Below are positions 1 to 6,762 of a stretch of DNA of 8,126 nt, piece after piece. The DNA comes from Syntrophaceae bacterium UBA5764 (GTDB taxonomy: Bacteria; Desulfobacterota; Syntrophia; Syntrophales; Smithellaceae): NCBI GenBank assembly GCA_002418825.1, contig DIEW01000050.1, positions 1 to 8,126 on the forward strand, written 5' to 3'. The translations under genes and the position numbers were made by a program. Positions within the stretch are counted from its first letter, which is position 1, and each line of letters opens with the position of its first letter. The notes beneath the pieces were generated by a model. It worked only from the letters and a program-made list of their open reading frames with translations. It ran no database searches and had not been told where the DNA came from.

Positions 1-650
1 GTCTGCTTTATAGGGAAGCTTACGTTCCCGCTACGATTTTGAAGCCAAAGCAGATAATGAGATATCGATCCTACTAAGCCATCGGCCGCCTGATCCGCAT
101 CACAAAATGCCAAAACATCTGCAAGGCAAAACCACTGTACAGCAAGAACGGACTTTTTATCGTGTCTATTTAGAAATCGGCTATCCAACATTTCACACTC
201 ATCACCGGATAGATCAATAAAGAATAGTGTCCGCAATTCTCTATTGATCTCATGAGGCTTTGATAAGCGATCAACGCCTTGTCTTTGATATTCAGTTATT
301 TTTGTAAGTCGATCACGACCTAGGTCGAGGCCGGTTTCCTCAAAAATCTCCCTTAGCAGAGCCTCCTCTAAAGTGCTGTCATTGCTACTCATATGCCCAC
401 CAACTGCGACGTCTAACCTTCCATCCTTTCTTGTCTGAAGCAGAAGCCTTCCATCAGGAGCTCCAATGAAACAGAAGACGGCTCTATGGAGCAGACCTAG
501 TCTATGACAGAGTAGACGAGGTGCAATACCAATAGGTTTTCCATTTGCGTCAAATACTTGTAGCAACTCAACTGTAGTGTTATTCGGTTCGTTTTCAGAT
601 GACGCAACAGTATTGGCAATTTCAATAGCGTCAAGTAGTTTATTATTCAT
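1..650 (-). CDS. NUDIX hydrolase, partial (C-terminus runs off the left edge)
   Basis: The frame is open from the ATG at 650 to the window edge, giving 216 complete codons and no stop. NUDIX enzymes use divalent metal to hydrolyse nucleoside diphosphates linked to another moiety. The NUDIX box is visible at about residues 84-110: GGHM, then LREIFEETGLDL, containing the RExxEExG core (R100, E101, E104, E105, G107). The box is imperfect: the stretch between the leading Gly and the Arg is one residue longer than the Gx5Ex7RE consensus, and the first Glu is replaced by Asp/Ser. A strand before the box (VFCFIGAPDGRLLLQTR) fits the fold, and the general look is closest to IPP-isomerase/YfcD-like NUDIX proteins. 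The start is set by an ATGA overlap with the upstream gene's stop and by AAGGAG eight nt before ATG. The substrate cannot be inferred. It is the last visible gene of the cassette. Confidence 0.88.
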   Translation of the reverse strand, partial: MNNKLLDAIEIANTVASSENEPNNTTVELLQVFDANGKPIGIAPRLLCHRLGLLHRAVFCFIGAPDGRLLLQTRKDGRLDVAVGGHMSSNDSTLEEALLREIFEETGLDLGRDRLTKITEYQRQGVDRLSKPHEINRELRTLFFIDLSGDECEMLDSRFLNRHDKKSVLAVQWFCLADVLAFCDADQAADGLVGSISHYLLWLQNRSGNVSFPIKQ

Positions 651-2413
651 ATCGTAGTCTCCTTATTGGATTTATTAGACATGTGGAATAAATTGAACTC
701 GTTCTGCCATTTTCTAGCCTCATCCCAGAGTCCGCGTGACATAGCAAAATCATATACTTCCTGGATAAGCTTAATGCGCTGGTCAGGTTTTTCTTTTATT
801 AGCATATCTAGCAGATTTCGTGTGCTATTAACAAATTCGTCATATCGTCCCGAATCACGGGCAAGTTCTCGCCCCCCCAAATAAAGCTGCTCAGCTGCAA
901 GTATATCTCCCAACTTCTCTTGACAGTAAGCGAGCTGCCCATAAACTTTAACTTCTCGTTCGATATCGCCACTTCTGTGAAACGCGTCCTTTGCTGAAGT
1001 TAAAAGCGGAATAGCCTCAGAATAATCACCACGTGCAATATGCAACTTTGCTTCAGAGACTTGCAGGGAACTTTTGATTTCAATACGTTCTTCACTGTCG
1101 GTAATCACGGTAGCGGTTTCCTTTGCTTTCGCTAGATATGTAGCCGCTGAATTGTAATCACCGCTCTGTCGACTCAAAGAGGCAAGATGACGATAACCTT
1201 TTGCCTCTACATAATGATCGCCACACTCTGTTCCCAAACGAATGCCATCCTGAATGTGCTTCCACCCTAACTCTTTCTTTTCAAGCTTAATAGCAGTCCA
1301 GCCAAGGTCATCAATTAGGGTTCGAGCCCGTAAAGAAATGTTGTTCACATATGCTGCTGAGCTTTCCACCATAGAACCAATTTCATAGCGTAACGTTATG
1401 TGACCGGACAGCCAGAGAGTGCGGCTAATCGCCGCACCGATTCTGCAGACCTCTTTCCAGCGCCGCCCAGCAAAAGCATTTCTTAATTCACCTATAAGAC
1501 TTGCATCTAGAGTGGTTGATGCTAGTATGGCCCGTGGATTAGGGGGTAATGCGTCAATTGATAGAGAAAGCTGGATGAATATCCTTAAGGCGGCGCAGGC
1601 TGATTTAGCGGCAAGTAATTGAAAAGCATCATCTTTGCTGCTATCTCCAAAATCGGCAATGCCGCGGAAAATTACCCATGGAAAATCAAATTTTTCTTTT
1701 TGGCAAGCAAGTACGAATCCGGCCGCTTCCATTTCTGCCCCGCGACATTTCTCGTCGGTAGCGCTTAATATGCTCTGAAAATATGCTGAATCCCTAATTA
1801 ACACGTTGTCGGAAGCTATGGATCCATCCATGACGTGTGGTTTCGTATCAAACCCTGTAGGGATCAATCTCTTACTTTTAGCAACCACTTTGGCTCGTCT
1901 GATGTCTTCCTTGCTTGTCTGGAGCAAGGTTGTAAGAAATTCTTTATGAGACAACGGCGATACTTTCAACATTCTATCAATAGTATCATTTCGACTGTAA
2001 GTCCGTCCTCTCACGGCAAAGTTGCCATTTTTATACACTTTAATAGAGCGATCATGGACTTTATTAGGCATTACAACGTCACCAATTTTAATCTTGTTTT
2101 TAATACCTGCTGCAATGCCGACCAGACACATCAATCGTGGGTACCAATCTTGGAGAAACTGTGTTGTGGCTATTGCAGCTTCGATATTACCTGCTTCACC
2201 CCCCAGAATACAAACTACAACGGAGAGAGGTCGCCCCGATGAAGAGCTTTGATAAGAAGTGCGCCAGTATTGTAATGGGCTTCCCGCAGGTTCATATTTT
2301 TCGCGAGTGATAGAGAAAGCACCAAAAAGGGCTTCAACTTCACTAGGCACAATAGTAATAATGCCAACATCTATTATCCGGTTAGAGTTTTGTAATGCAT
2401 CATCGTAGATCAT
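647..2413 (-). CDS. Nucleoside phosphorylase/MTAN-fold domain fused to TPR repeats, putative defence effector
   Basis: A 588-residue protein with two parts. Residues about 14-290 are a purine nucleoside phosphorylase / MTA-SAH nucleosidase-type domain: VPSEVEA near 22-28, GIAAGI at 99-104, GDVVMP at 111-116, GSIASDNVLIRD at 197-208, the ribose-binding RGAEMEAAG at 224-232, and FRGIADFGD at 249-257, where D254 aligns with the catalytic Asp of MTAN. The active site therefore looks intact. Residues about 360-560 are helical with TPR-like units, for example near 363-396, 402-432, 452-483 and 487-520, giving a probable sensing or oligomerisation scaffold. I chose the ATG at 2413, preceded by GGAG four nt upstream; an in-frame TTG at 2431 is possible but less likely. 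It overlaps the upstream gene by 14 nt and the NUDIX gene by 4 nt. Family knowledge: PNP-fold domains are effectors in several anti-phage systems, some cleaving ATP to adenine and ribose triphosphate. Whether this one uses ATP, SAH/MTA or another nucleoside is unknown. Confidence 0.9.
   Translation of the reverse strand: MIYDDALQNSNRIIDVGIITIVPSEVEALFGAFSITREKYEPAGSPLQYWRTSYQSSSSGRPLSVVVCILGGEAGNIEAAIATTQFLQDWYPRLMCLVGIAAGIKNKIKIGDVVMPNKVHDRSIKVYKNGNFAVRGRTYSRNDTIDRMLKVSPLSHKEFLTTLLQTSKEDIRRAKVVAKSKRLIPTGFDTKPHVMDGSIASDNVLIRDSAYFQSILSATDEKCRGAEMEAAGFVLACQKEKFDFPWVIFRGIADFGDSSKDDAFQLLAAKSACAALRIFIQLSLSIDALPPNPRAILASTTLDASLIGELRNAFAGRRWKEVCRIGAAISRTLWLSGHITLRYEIGSMVESSAAYVNNISLRARTLIDDLGWTAIKLEKKELGWKHIQDGIRLGTECGDHYVEAKGYRHLASLSRQSGDYNSAATYLAKAKETATVITDSEERIEIKSSLQVSEAKLHIARGDYSEAIPLLTSAKDAFHRSGDIEREVKVYGQLAYCQEKLGDILAAEQLYLGGRELARDSGRYDEFVNSTRNLLDMLIKEKPDQRIKLIQEVYDFAMSRGLWDEARKWQNEFNLFHMSNKSNKETTI
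659..664 (-). promoter_or_regulatory. Ribosome binding site of the NUDIX gene
   Basis: AAGGAG lies eight nt before the ATG at 650, inside the 3' end of the phosphorylase-TPR gene. Together with the ATGA stop/start overlap it supports this start and translational coupling. Confidence 0.7.
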
Positions 2414-3692
2414 AAGTCTCCAGTGTATCAACTTTTTTCATATATATATCGTGATAATGCAACAATTTAAGTTGTGTGATTGTAATCTTTGGTAACAAGA
2501 TATGGGAAAGCAAATCCCGAACTTTGTTCAGAGTATTTTGTTGTAAAGCAGTCGTCCTTATCATGCCAAGTGTTGCCCAGAGAAGAGGCTGCATAGAAAT
2601 ATGACTATCATAGATTCTGGATAGTGCACGAGCTGCTTTATGAGCGCGATCATTGCTAGAGAATGGCCATGTTCGGGGGATAGCATATGCACGAATCGCT
2701 CCATCAGAATCTAATGAGATTCCGGACCATGAGACTGTTACCGGCGGAACACTGTCGATGGCCAAGGCGACTTCTTGCGGTGGTGGAACGATAGAGCAAG
2801 GCGTTGGTGAAGACTTGCCTCTTAGAATTGTCAAATGAACGAGTGTCGGGTTATGTAAAGTAAATCTCCTTTGAGCGACATGTATCAACCGAGTGTGAAC
2901 ATCTTCCAAAGAATTTATAATATCTTGAGGAAATGGCCTTCCAGCAACAAGCGAAATACCGTACCGCGGTTCAGCAAGTGATATTTCGCGCTGATGCATA
3001 GCCGTAACGTCTATTTTTGTATGCAAGAAGTATTTGATTTGTTGTGCAATGTCAAGTAGTTCGTTCTCCCCCCTATAATGATTAGTGACCCGAAAGAATG
3101 GCCAGTGTTCCTGAGCCATTTTCTCCTGAAGTTGACGGTTTTTAACGAGTGTATTGTTCACACCTTCCTCTGTAGGGGGAGAAATTACGTTTCGCGAATG
3201 CATTGCTATTTCTTTAGGTTCGCCTTCGACAAACACTGTTGAAATGGCGCCAACTGATTCCAAAAGGTACTTTGCTCCAGAATGTCTAAACATAAGTACT
3301 GGATATCTTCTGTTGAAAAGGGTCTCTTTTAAGTCACTGGCCTTGTAGCCATATCTTGGGTAAGGCTGAAGACGAGCAAGAAAGAATTGCTTTTCAGTAT
3401 GAGCCTTTCGGAAGTCGTGTTCTGATAGGCAGACAAAGTGTCCCGGGTAGTCGGTGAGACGTAGAGCCCGCGTTGTGTAATTGCGAAGAATCAGGCATGT
3501 CGGATCAATTTTGGAGAGTGCAATCGCAATAGATGACTTTCCGGAACCGGATGGCCCGGCTAGAATCAAAAGAGATTGTTTCAGCATATCTTTGTTATGC
3601 TGCAGACAGTCAAAATTGGAGTACCACTGGTACACTACTGTTTTGGTATTTGGACTTGTCTCTCGTTGATGGGCATGATCCGTATTACTCAT
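2400..3692 (-). CDS. Guanylate-kinase-like P-loop domain fused to a degenerate 2H-phosphoesterase-like domain
   Basis: A 430-residue protein. Residues about 40-225 resemble guanylate kinase or PhnN: a P-loop GPSGSGKSS at 46-54, a nucleotide-binding NYTTRALR at 71-78, PGHFVCLSEHDF at 83-94 and YPRYGYKAS at 111-119 in the place of the YGT segment. Residues about 242-428 follow the 2H (LigT/cyclic phosphodiesterase) topology: strand RYGISLVAG, a helix, then the first catalytic motif HLT at 286-288, a central strand pair ending in GISLDSDGAIRAYAI, and a second motif strand LWATLGMIR at 371-379. In that strand the expected HxT is W372-A-T374, so the second catalytic His appears to be lost; H364 (HIS) is a weak alternative. 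Nucleotide kinase plus 2H is reminiscent of CNPase and of the kinase-CPD part of fungal tRNA ligase, but this kinase motif set looks like GMK. The ATG at 3692 has AGAGGA eight nt upstream; TTG at 3695 is possible. The kinase call is strong, the 2H call moderate. Confidence 0.85.
   Translation of the reverse strand: MSNTDHAHQRETSPNTKTVVYQWYSNFDCLQHNKDMLKQSLLILAGPSGSGKSSIAIALSKIDPTCLILRNYTTRALRLTDYPGHFVCLSEHDFRKAHTEKQFFLARLQPYPRYGYKASDLKETLFNRRYPVLMFRHSGAKYLLESVGAISTVFVEGEPKEIAMHSRNVISPPTEEGVNNTLVKNRQLQEKMAQEHWPFFRVTNHYRGENELLDIAQQIKYFLHTKIDVTAMHQREISLAEPRYGISLVAGRPFPQDIINSLEDVHTRLIHVAQRRFTLHNPTLVHLTILRGKSSPTPCSIVPPPQEVALAIDSVPPVTVSWSGISLDSDGAIRAYAIPRTWPFSSNDRAHKAARALSRIYDSHISMQPLLWATLGMIRTTALQQNTLNKVRDLLSHILLPKITITQLKLLHYHDIYMKKVDTLETYDLR
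2418..2421 (-). promoter_or_regulatory. Ribosome binding site of the phosphorylase-TPR gene
   Basis: GGAG lies four nt before the ATG at 2413, within the final codons of the kinase/2H gene. It favours ATG 2413 over the upstream TTG at 2431. Confidence 0.6.
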
Positions 3693-3700
3693 CAATCTTT

Positions 3701-3706
3701 TCCTCT
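3701..3706 (-). promoter_or_regulatory. Ribosome binding site of the kinase/2H gene
   Basis: AGAGGA lies eight nt before the ATG at 3692 and favours that codon over the adjacent TTG at 3695. Confidence 0.6.
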
Positions 3707-3711
3707 TCCCT

Positions 3712-3741
3712 ATTATATTCTAACGCATGCATCAGCGTCAA
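3712..3741 (-). promoter_or_regulatory. Candidate internal sigma70 promoter before the kinase/2H gene
   Basis: On the minus strand TTGACG (3736-3741, one mismatch from TTGACA) is separated by 18 bp from a perfect TATAAT (3712-3717). It lies in the 81-nt gap between the nuclease gene and the kinase gene. The predicted start, near 3705, would leave a leader of only about 12 nt and would cut into the AGAGGA ribosome site, so the mRNA would be almost leaderless. The spacer holds an ACGC/GCGT dyad (3723-3738) that could serve as an operator. Confidence 0.4.
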
Positions 3742-3773
3742 GATAGTAGCGAGTATCCGGCGGCATGGGATTG

Positions 3774-5234
3774 TTACCCCTTTTCTATTTCTCTGATAGT
3801 ATCCACCATGTTTATTACTTGCGTCTCATCGTCTAAAAAACCAGCATCCTTAATAACGACAGTGCGTCCTGTCCAAATCTTTTTGCTAATATCTAGTTCT
3901 ATTTGTTCCAGAGTAGGCATGATTACTTTCATGTCCCGATGAAGAACAGCTTTAGCGTCTTCAATTGTGGTAAGATCCCTATGCATATGCTCATACAGAC
4001 GTAGTTTGAGCTCCACCTCATCCTCGTTTCCGACCAAGTGGCTATAGTCCCCTGCCATTACCCTACTGCTGCTCTCGAAGAGAACCTCTGATATTTCGGT
4101 AACTAGTTCCTCTTTTGTCATTTTGGATTCTGGGTGATATTTAGCGACTAATCTTTCAGGCATGGTTCTTGTTATTATTTTGTGTGCTAGCCTTTTAAAA
4201 AGATAGGGGGTTGCAATGCCAACACTAAAGGGGTGAATAATACCCTTGCTAAGGAGTTTCAACGTAATTCTCTCCAGAACGTATTTATCTATTTCAGAGA
4301 TAAGGAAATTAAACAGCTCTTTATCCAGCACTTTAGTTATTGAAACAATTGCATCTAATAATTCTTGCAATTTTGCACCATTCAAATATCTAAAGAAGTC
4401 CAAATTGAAACCAAAAAAATCAACCATACCCAGTTTAATTCTGTATTCCTTTGGAATACTCCCAATCCTGGTCTGAAGCGCCTTCAAGTCATCATCAGTC
4501 AAGAACCTTACTCCATAGTCGTCCATCGCGGTTCTAATCAAGGTATCAGCGCCTTCCAGTGAAATAACTTTTTGAACTCGGAAGAAGTTATTTAATATAT
4601 TTTTTTGATGATGTATCCGCGTGGTCAAATCTGTCGATGTGCAATATGAGACTCGTATTCTCTTTAATAGTTCAACTACATTTTTTACTGGAGGATGGTT
4701 GCGGTATGCGGAGAATGACTCGTATTCAGCAACTAGGTCTGAAACGTATTTAAATATATTGTTTGATGAAATATCTTTTTGGATTTCCGATGTATAGGAA
4801 TTGATGAGTGTAATAGCTGGTTCACTTAGATCATTTGAAACATACAATTTGTACTCAAAGTTATTCGGGTCAGGTAGAATGCTTTGATCTAATGTCGAGA
4901 ATAGTAGGAACTTGATCAGCTCCTTTAAGACTTGAGGTCGCGACAGCCTGTTTGCATATTTCTTACATTGCACAACCGCAGCAACAGCTTCATTGGAATA
5001 CAGAACACAATCTCTCCCGCGTTCGCCAACTGCTTGCATTAAAGAAATGCTTGTGAAGGGTAGTTGGCTGCCTGCTTCTATTTCAGCCTTGATCAAAAGA
5101 TATACAAGGAGCTCAAATTCTCGATCACCAAGCTCAGATAAGGGGAGATTCATTACGCCCGACTCAATAGCAGGAGGCTTGTAACCAGAACTTGCTTCCT
5201 TTTCCACCTGGGCATCCGAAACGGTTCGATACAT
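3774..5234 (-). CDS. Mrr-like PD-(D/E)xK nuclease-domain protein with a large helical C-terminus
   Basis: A 486-residue soluble protein. The N-terminal 150 residues carry a restriction-endonuclease-like core: LSELGDREFELLVYLL at about 32-47 with the helix-A Glu (E39 or E41), then GRD at 73-75 giving catalytic D75, then VVQCKKY at 87-93 giving the Q89-x-K91 pair of Mrr-type nucleases, followed by a helix (RPQVLKELIKFLL). These are the expected DNA-cleavage residues. Residues about 190-486 are mostly helical and rich in Leu, Ile, Lys and Glu. I do not recognise a known domain there, and I see no Walker A motif, so it is not a STAND or AAA protein of the Avs kind. The ATG at 5234 is preferred because AAGGA lies six nt upstream; an in-frame TTG at 5255 lacks a good site. 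It is the first gene of the cassette and an AT-rich gap precedes it. The C-terminus may be a sensor or partner-binding region; this is inference. Confidence 0.85.
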   Translation of the reverse strand: MYRTVSDAQVEKEASSGYKPPAIESGVMNLPLSELGDREFELLVYLLIKAEIEAGSQLPFTSISLMQAVGERGRDCVLYSNEAVAAVVQCKKYANRLSRPQVLKELIKFLLFSTLDQSILPDPNNFEYKLYVSNDLSEPAITLINSYTSEIQKDISSNNIFKYVSDLVAEYESFSAYRNHPPVKNVVELLKRIRVSYCTSTDLTTRIHHQKNILNNFFRVQKVISLEGADTLIRTAMDDYGVRFLTDDDLKALQTRIGSIPKEYRIKLGMVDFFGFNLDFFRYLNGAKLQELLDAIVSITKVLDKELFNFLISEIDKYVLERITLKLLSKGIIHPFSVGIATPYLFKRLAHKIITRTMPERLVAKYHPESKMTKEELVTEISEVLFESSSRVMAGDYSHLVGNEDEVELKLRLYEHMHRDLTTIEDAKAVLHRDMKVIMPTLEQIELDISKKIWTGRTVVIKDAGFLDDETQVINMVDTIREIEKG

Positions 5235-5525
5235 CGGTATTCCTTGGTATAACAATATTTACATAGATATTATATAAACTCTAAAAAATATAAATTTATA
5301 ATAGACTTATTAAATACATGATGCGCAGAAAGCTAATAAGTTTGTGAAAACACTACTATGAATGTTATAATTTTTCAACAAGCTGTTATGAGAATCGATA
5401 TGATATTTCGGATTATTTACTAAAGTAAAATATTACTGTTTATTATTTGAAAGCTTATAAATAAGATTAATTTCTCATTTTCATATATTAGAAAGAATTA
5501 TAAATAAAATATTTTTATGGTAATC
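5235..5525. other. AT-rich intergenic region upstream of the nuclease-led cassette
   Basis: About 290 bp with no supportable gene, strikingly AT-rich. It separates the integrase/DUF932 block from the cassette and must hold the promoter of the nuclease gene unless that is read through from upstream. Minus-strand TATAAT copies occur at 5269-5274 and 5497-5502, but neither has a good -35 at 16-18 bp. On the + strand TTGTGA (5342-5347) and TATAAT (5366-5371) sit at an 18-bp spacing, pointing away from the cassette. A short dyad TTTACT-AA-AGTAAA lies at 5416-5429. No clear terminator is seen for the 88-residue gene. Confidence 0.5.
5241..5245 (-). promoter_or_regulatory. Ribosome binding site of the nuclease gene
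   Basis: AAGGA lies six nt before the ATG at 5234 and is inside the longer frame that would start at TTG 5255, so it argues for the shorter 486-residue protein. Confidence 0.6.
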
Positions 5526-5792
5526 TTATTCTCCCGTCTGTCCATCATATATAACTTTGCCACTCTGTTTGCTGACGCAAATTAATCTAGTGGCTCCTAC
5601 CCGTATTTGTTTTGATGGAATCCATGCCGTCCAACATGGCTCATTTCTTGATATACTATAAATCGAGCATCCATCCGGAATGCCGTCATGAAGCAAAAAA
5701 TCTGCTGGCAGCTGTTGCATCAAGTGTCGGCGGATACATCTGCGCGCGCGCTTTTGCGACAGCCAATTTTTAATAATTTGAAAATTAGACAT
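5526..5792 (-). CDS. Small protein of unknown function (88 aa)
   Basis: I do not recognise this gene. The protein starts with a basic stretch (NWLSQKRARRCIRRHLMQQ, about residues 9-27) and then looks like a small alpha/beta domain with three short strand-like runs: GCSIYSI, EPCWTAWIP and ATRLICVSKQSGKVIYDGQ. The last segment, W-x-x-x-IP followed by ICVSKxxGKVxYDG, recalls small NTF2-like or PepSY-like immunity and periplasmic domains, but there is no signal peptide and I would not assign a family. It begins 26 nt after the DUF932 stop on the same strand, so it is probably co-transcribed with that gene. The start is uncertain: neither the ATG at 5792 nor the in-frame TTG at 5804 has a good Shine-Dalgarno site. 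Translation may depend on coupling to the upstream gene. Confidence 0.6.
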   Translation of the reverse strand: MSNFQIIKNWLSQKRARRCIRRHLMQQLPADFLLHDGIPDGCSIYSISRNEPCWTAWIPSKQIRVGATRLICVSKQSGKVIYDGQTGE

Positions 5793-5818
5793 AAATAATA
5801 TCAATCTCGGAATATCCG

Positions 5819-6757
5819 CTATGCTGCCATCTTAAAAGCAATATCAAGTGCTTTTCTATTAAGATGTGCCCCCTCGCCAAACCAGAGACTTCTGAGCGTA
5901 TTGTCTTGAGTATATCCCCGAAAGTAGTTGAGATACTCGGTAATTGCGTTATAAGCACCCCAGTATGTTTTACCAGCTTCTCGGCAACCTCTACCATTTT
6001 CAAAAAGATATACGATATTTGGGATCAAGTCTCGGCCGGCATTATCTGGCAGATTGAAAACTAGCCTTACATATTTTTCAAGATCTTTGGCGTTGATATC
6101 GCTATTAATCAACTTATTATATTGATAAATTGTAGCATGGAACTCTTTGCGAGCCACATTCATGATTTCTCTCACAGCATCCAGGTTAATATGGAGATTG
6201 GCAGTATGACGTACTCTCATAAGTTTGCTTGCCTCGGAATTATGGGCTAACGAGAGAGTGTTGTTGCAAACTACTCTAATTGGTGTAAAACCAATACGGA
6301 CAGCCACGGAGCCGTCATGAGCATTTGAGAGCAGAATATAGTGTGCTACAGGATCTCTATTGCCCACGTCCATAGTAGCATTTTGTATTTTGGCCAGTGT
6401 CCAGATTTGAGATCCGCCCTTTAGGCTGCCGGCGGTTTCTAGCGTTGCCTCACCCGAATCAAGAAAAGGCTGAAACCATTCTAGCGCATCTTCATTTTGA
6501 AGAGGTACATAATCCGGACCGACAATTCCCAGAAAGGCATTATCCGATGTTCGACAAACGGCGTAATGGTTAATTATACCTGATAGGTGTCCAGATGGTG
6601 TGTCCGTATAGATATGTTTTAATTCTGCTTTCCAATCAAGATTTGCGGCTACAATTGCTTCGCGAACGCTGAGTTTTCTTTCCTCCGGTATCGGTTTGCC
6701 CAAGCCGTGCCAAGGCGCTTTCCCTACGTACATCATACTTTCAACAAGATGGGCCAT
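5819..6757 (-). CDS. DUF932 phage/plasmid-like protein
   Basis: A 312-residue protein with the hallmarks of DUF932 (phage/plasmid-like family): MAHLVESMMYVGKAPWHGLG at the N-terminus with the PWHGLG motif at 15-20, LDWKAEL at 40-46, VGPDYVPLQNEDAL at 79-92, PIRVVCNNTLSLA at 159-171 and a C-terminal GAYNAITEYLNYFRG. The length is about normal for the family and no break is seen. The molecular role of DUF932 is not established; these genes are common cargo of phages, plasmids and integrative elements, which agrees with the integrase upstream. The start is secure: a near-perfect AAAGGAGG ends five nt before the ATG. It lies 77 bp downstream of the integrase in the same direction, with no strong terminator between them, so readthrough from the integrase promoter is possible. 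Confidence 0.9.
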   Translation of the reverse strand: MAHLVESMMYVGKAPWHGLGKPIPEERKLSVREAIVAANLDWKAELKHIYTDTPSGHLSGIINHYAVCRTSDNAFLGIVGPDYVPLQNEDALEWFQPFLDSGEATLETAGSLKGGSQIWTLAKIQNATMDVGNRDPVAHYILLSNAHDGSVAVRIGFTPIRVVCNNTLSLAHNSEASKLMRVRHTANLHINLDAVREIMNVARKEFHATIYQYNKLINSDINAKDLEKYVRLVFNLPDNAGRDLIPNIVYLFENGRGCREAGKTYWGAYNAITEYLNYFRGYTQDNTLRSLWFGEGAHLNRKALDIAFKMAA

Positions 6758-6762
6758 AGCAG

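Noticed and set aside
1835..2242. A + strand open frame of 135 codons
   Set aside because: It lies antisense inside the phosphorylase domain, whose motifs are clear on the minus strand, and its product has no recognisable domain or convincing start context.
2414..2431. TTG start for the phosphorylase-TPR gene
   Set aside because: The ATG at 2413 has GGAG at a workable distance and gives a minimal overlap; the six extra residues add nothing domain-like. The TTG starts at 3695 and 5255 are rejected for similar reasons.
3774..5234. Avs/STAND-type sensor ATPase
   Set aside because: An N-terminal Mrr-like nuclease is seen in some Avs proteins, but no Walker A or B motif is present and the protein is far too short.
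5416..5429. Rho-independent terminator at the TTTACT/AGTAAA dyad
   Set aside because: The stem is six AT-rich pairs with a two-base loop, too weak, and there is no GC-rich stem followed by a T tract.
5785..6003. A minus-strand 72-codon frame overlapping the end of DUF932
   Set aside because: It is in an alternative frame within the conserved C-terminal part of DUF932, and no ribosome site was identified for it.
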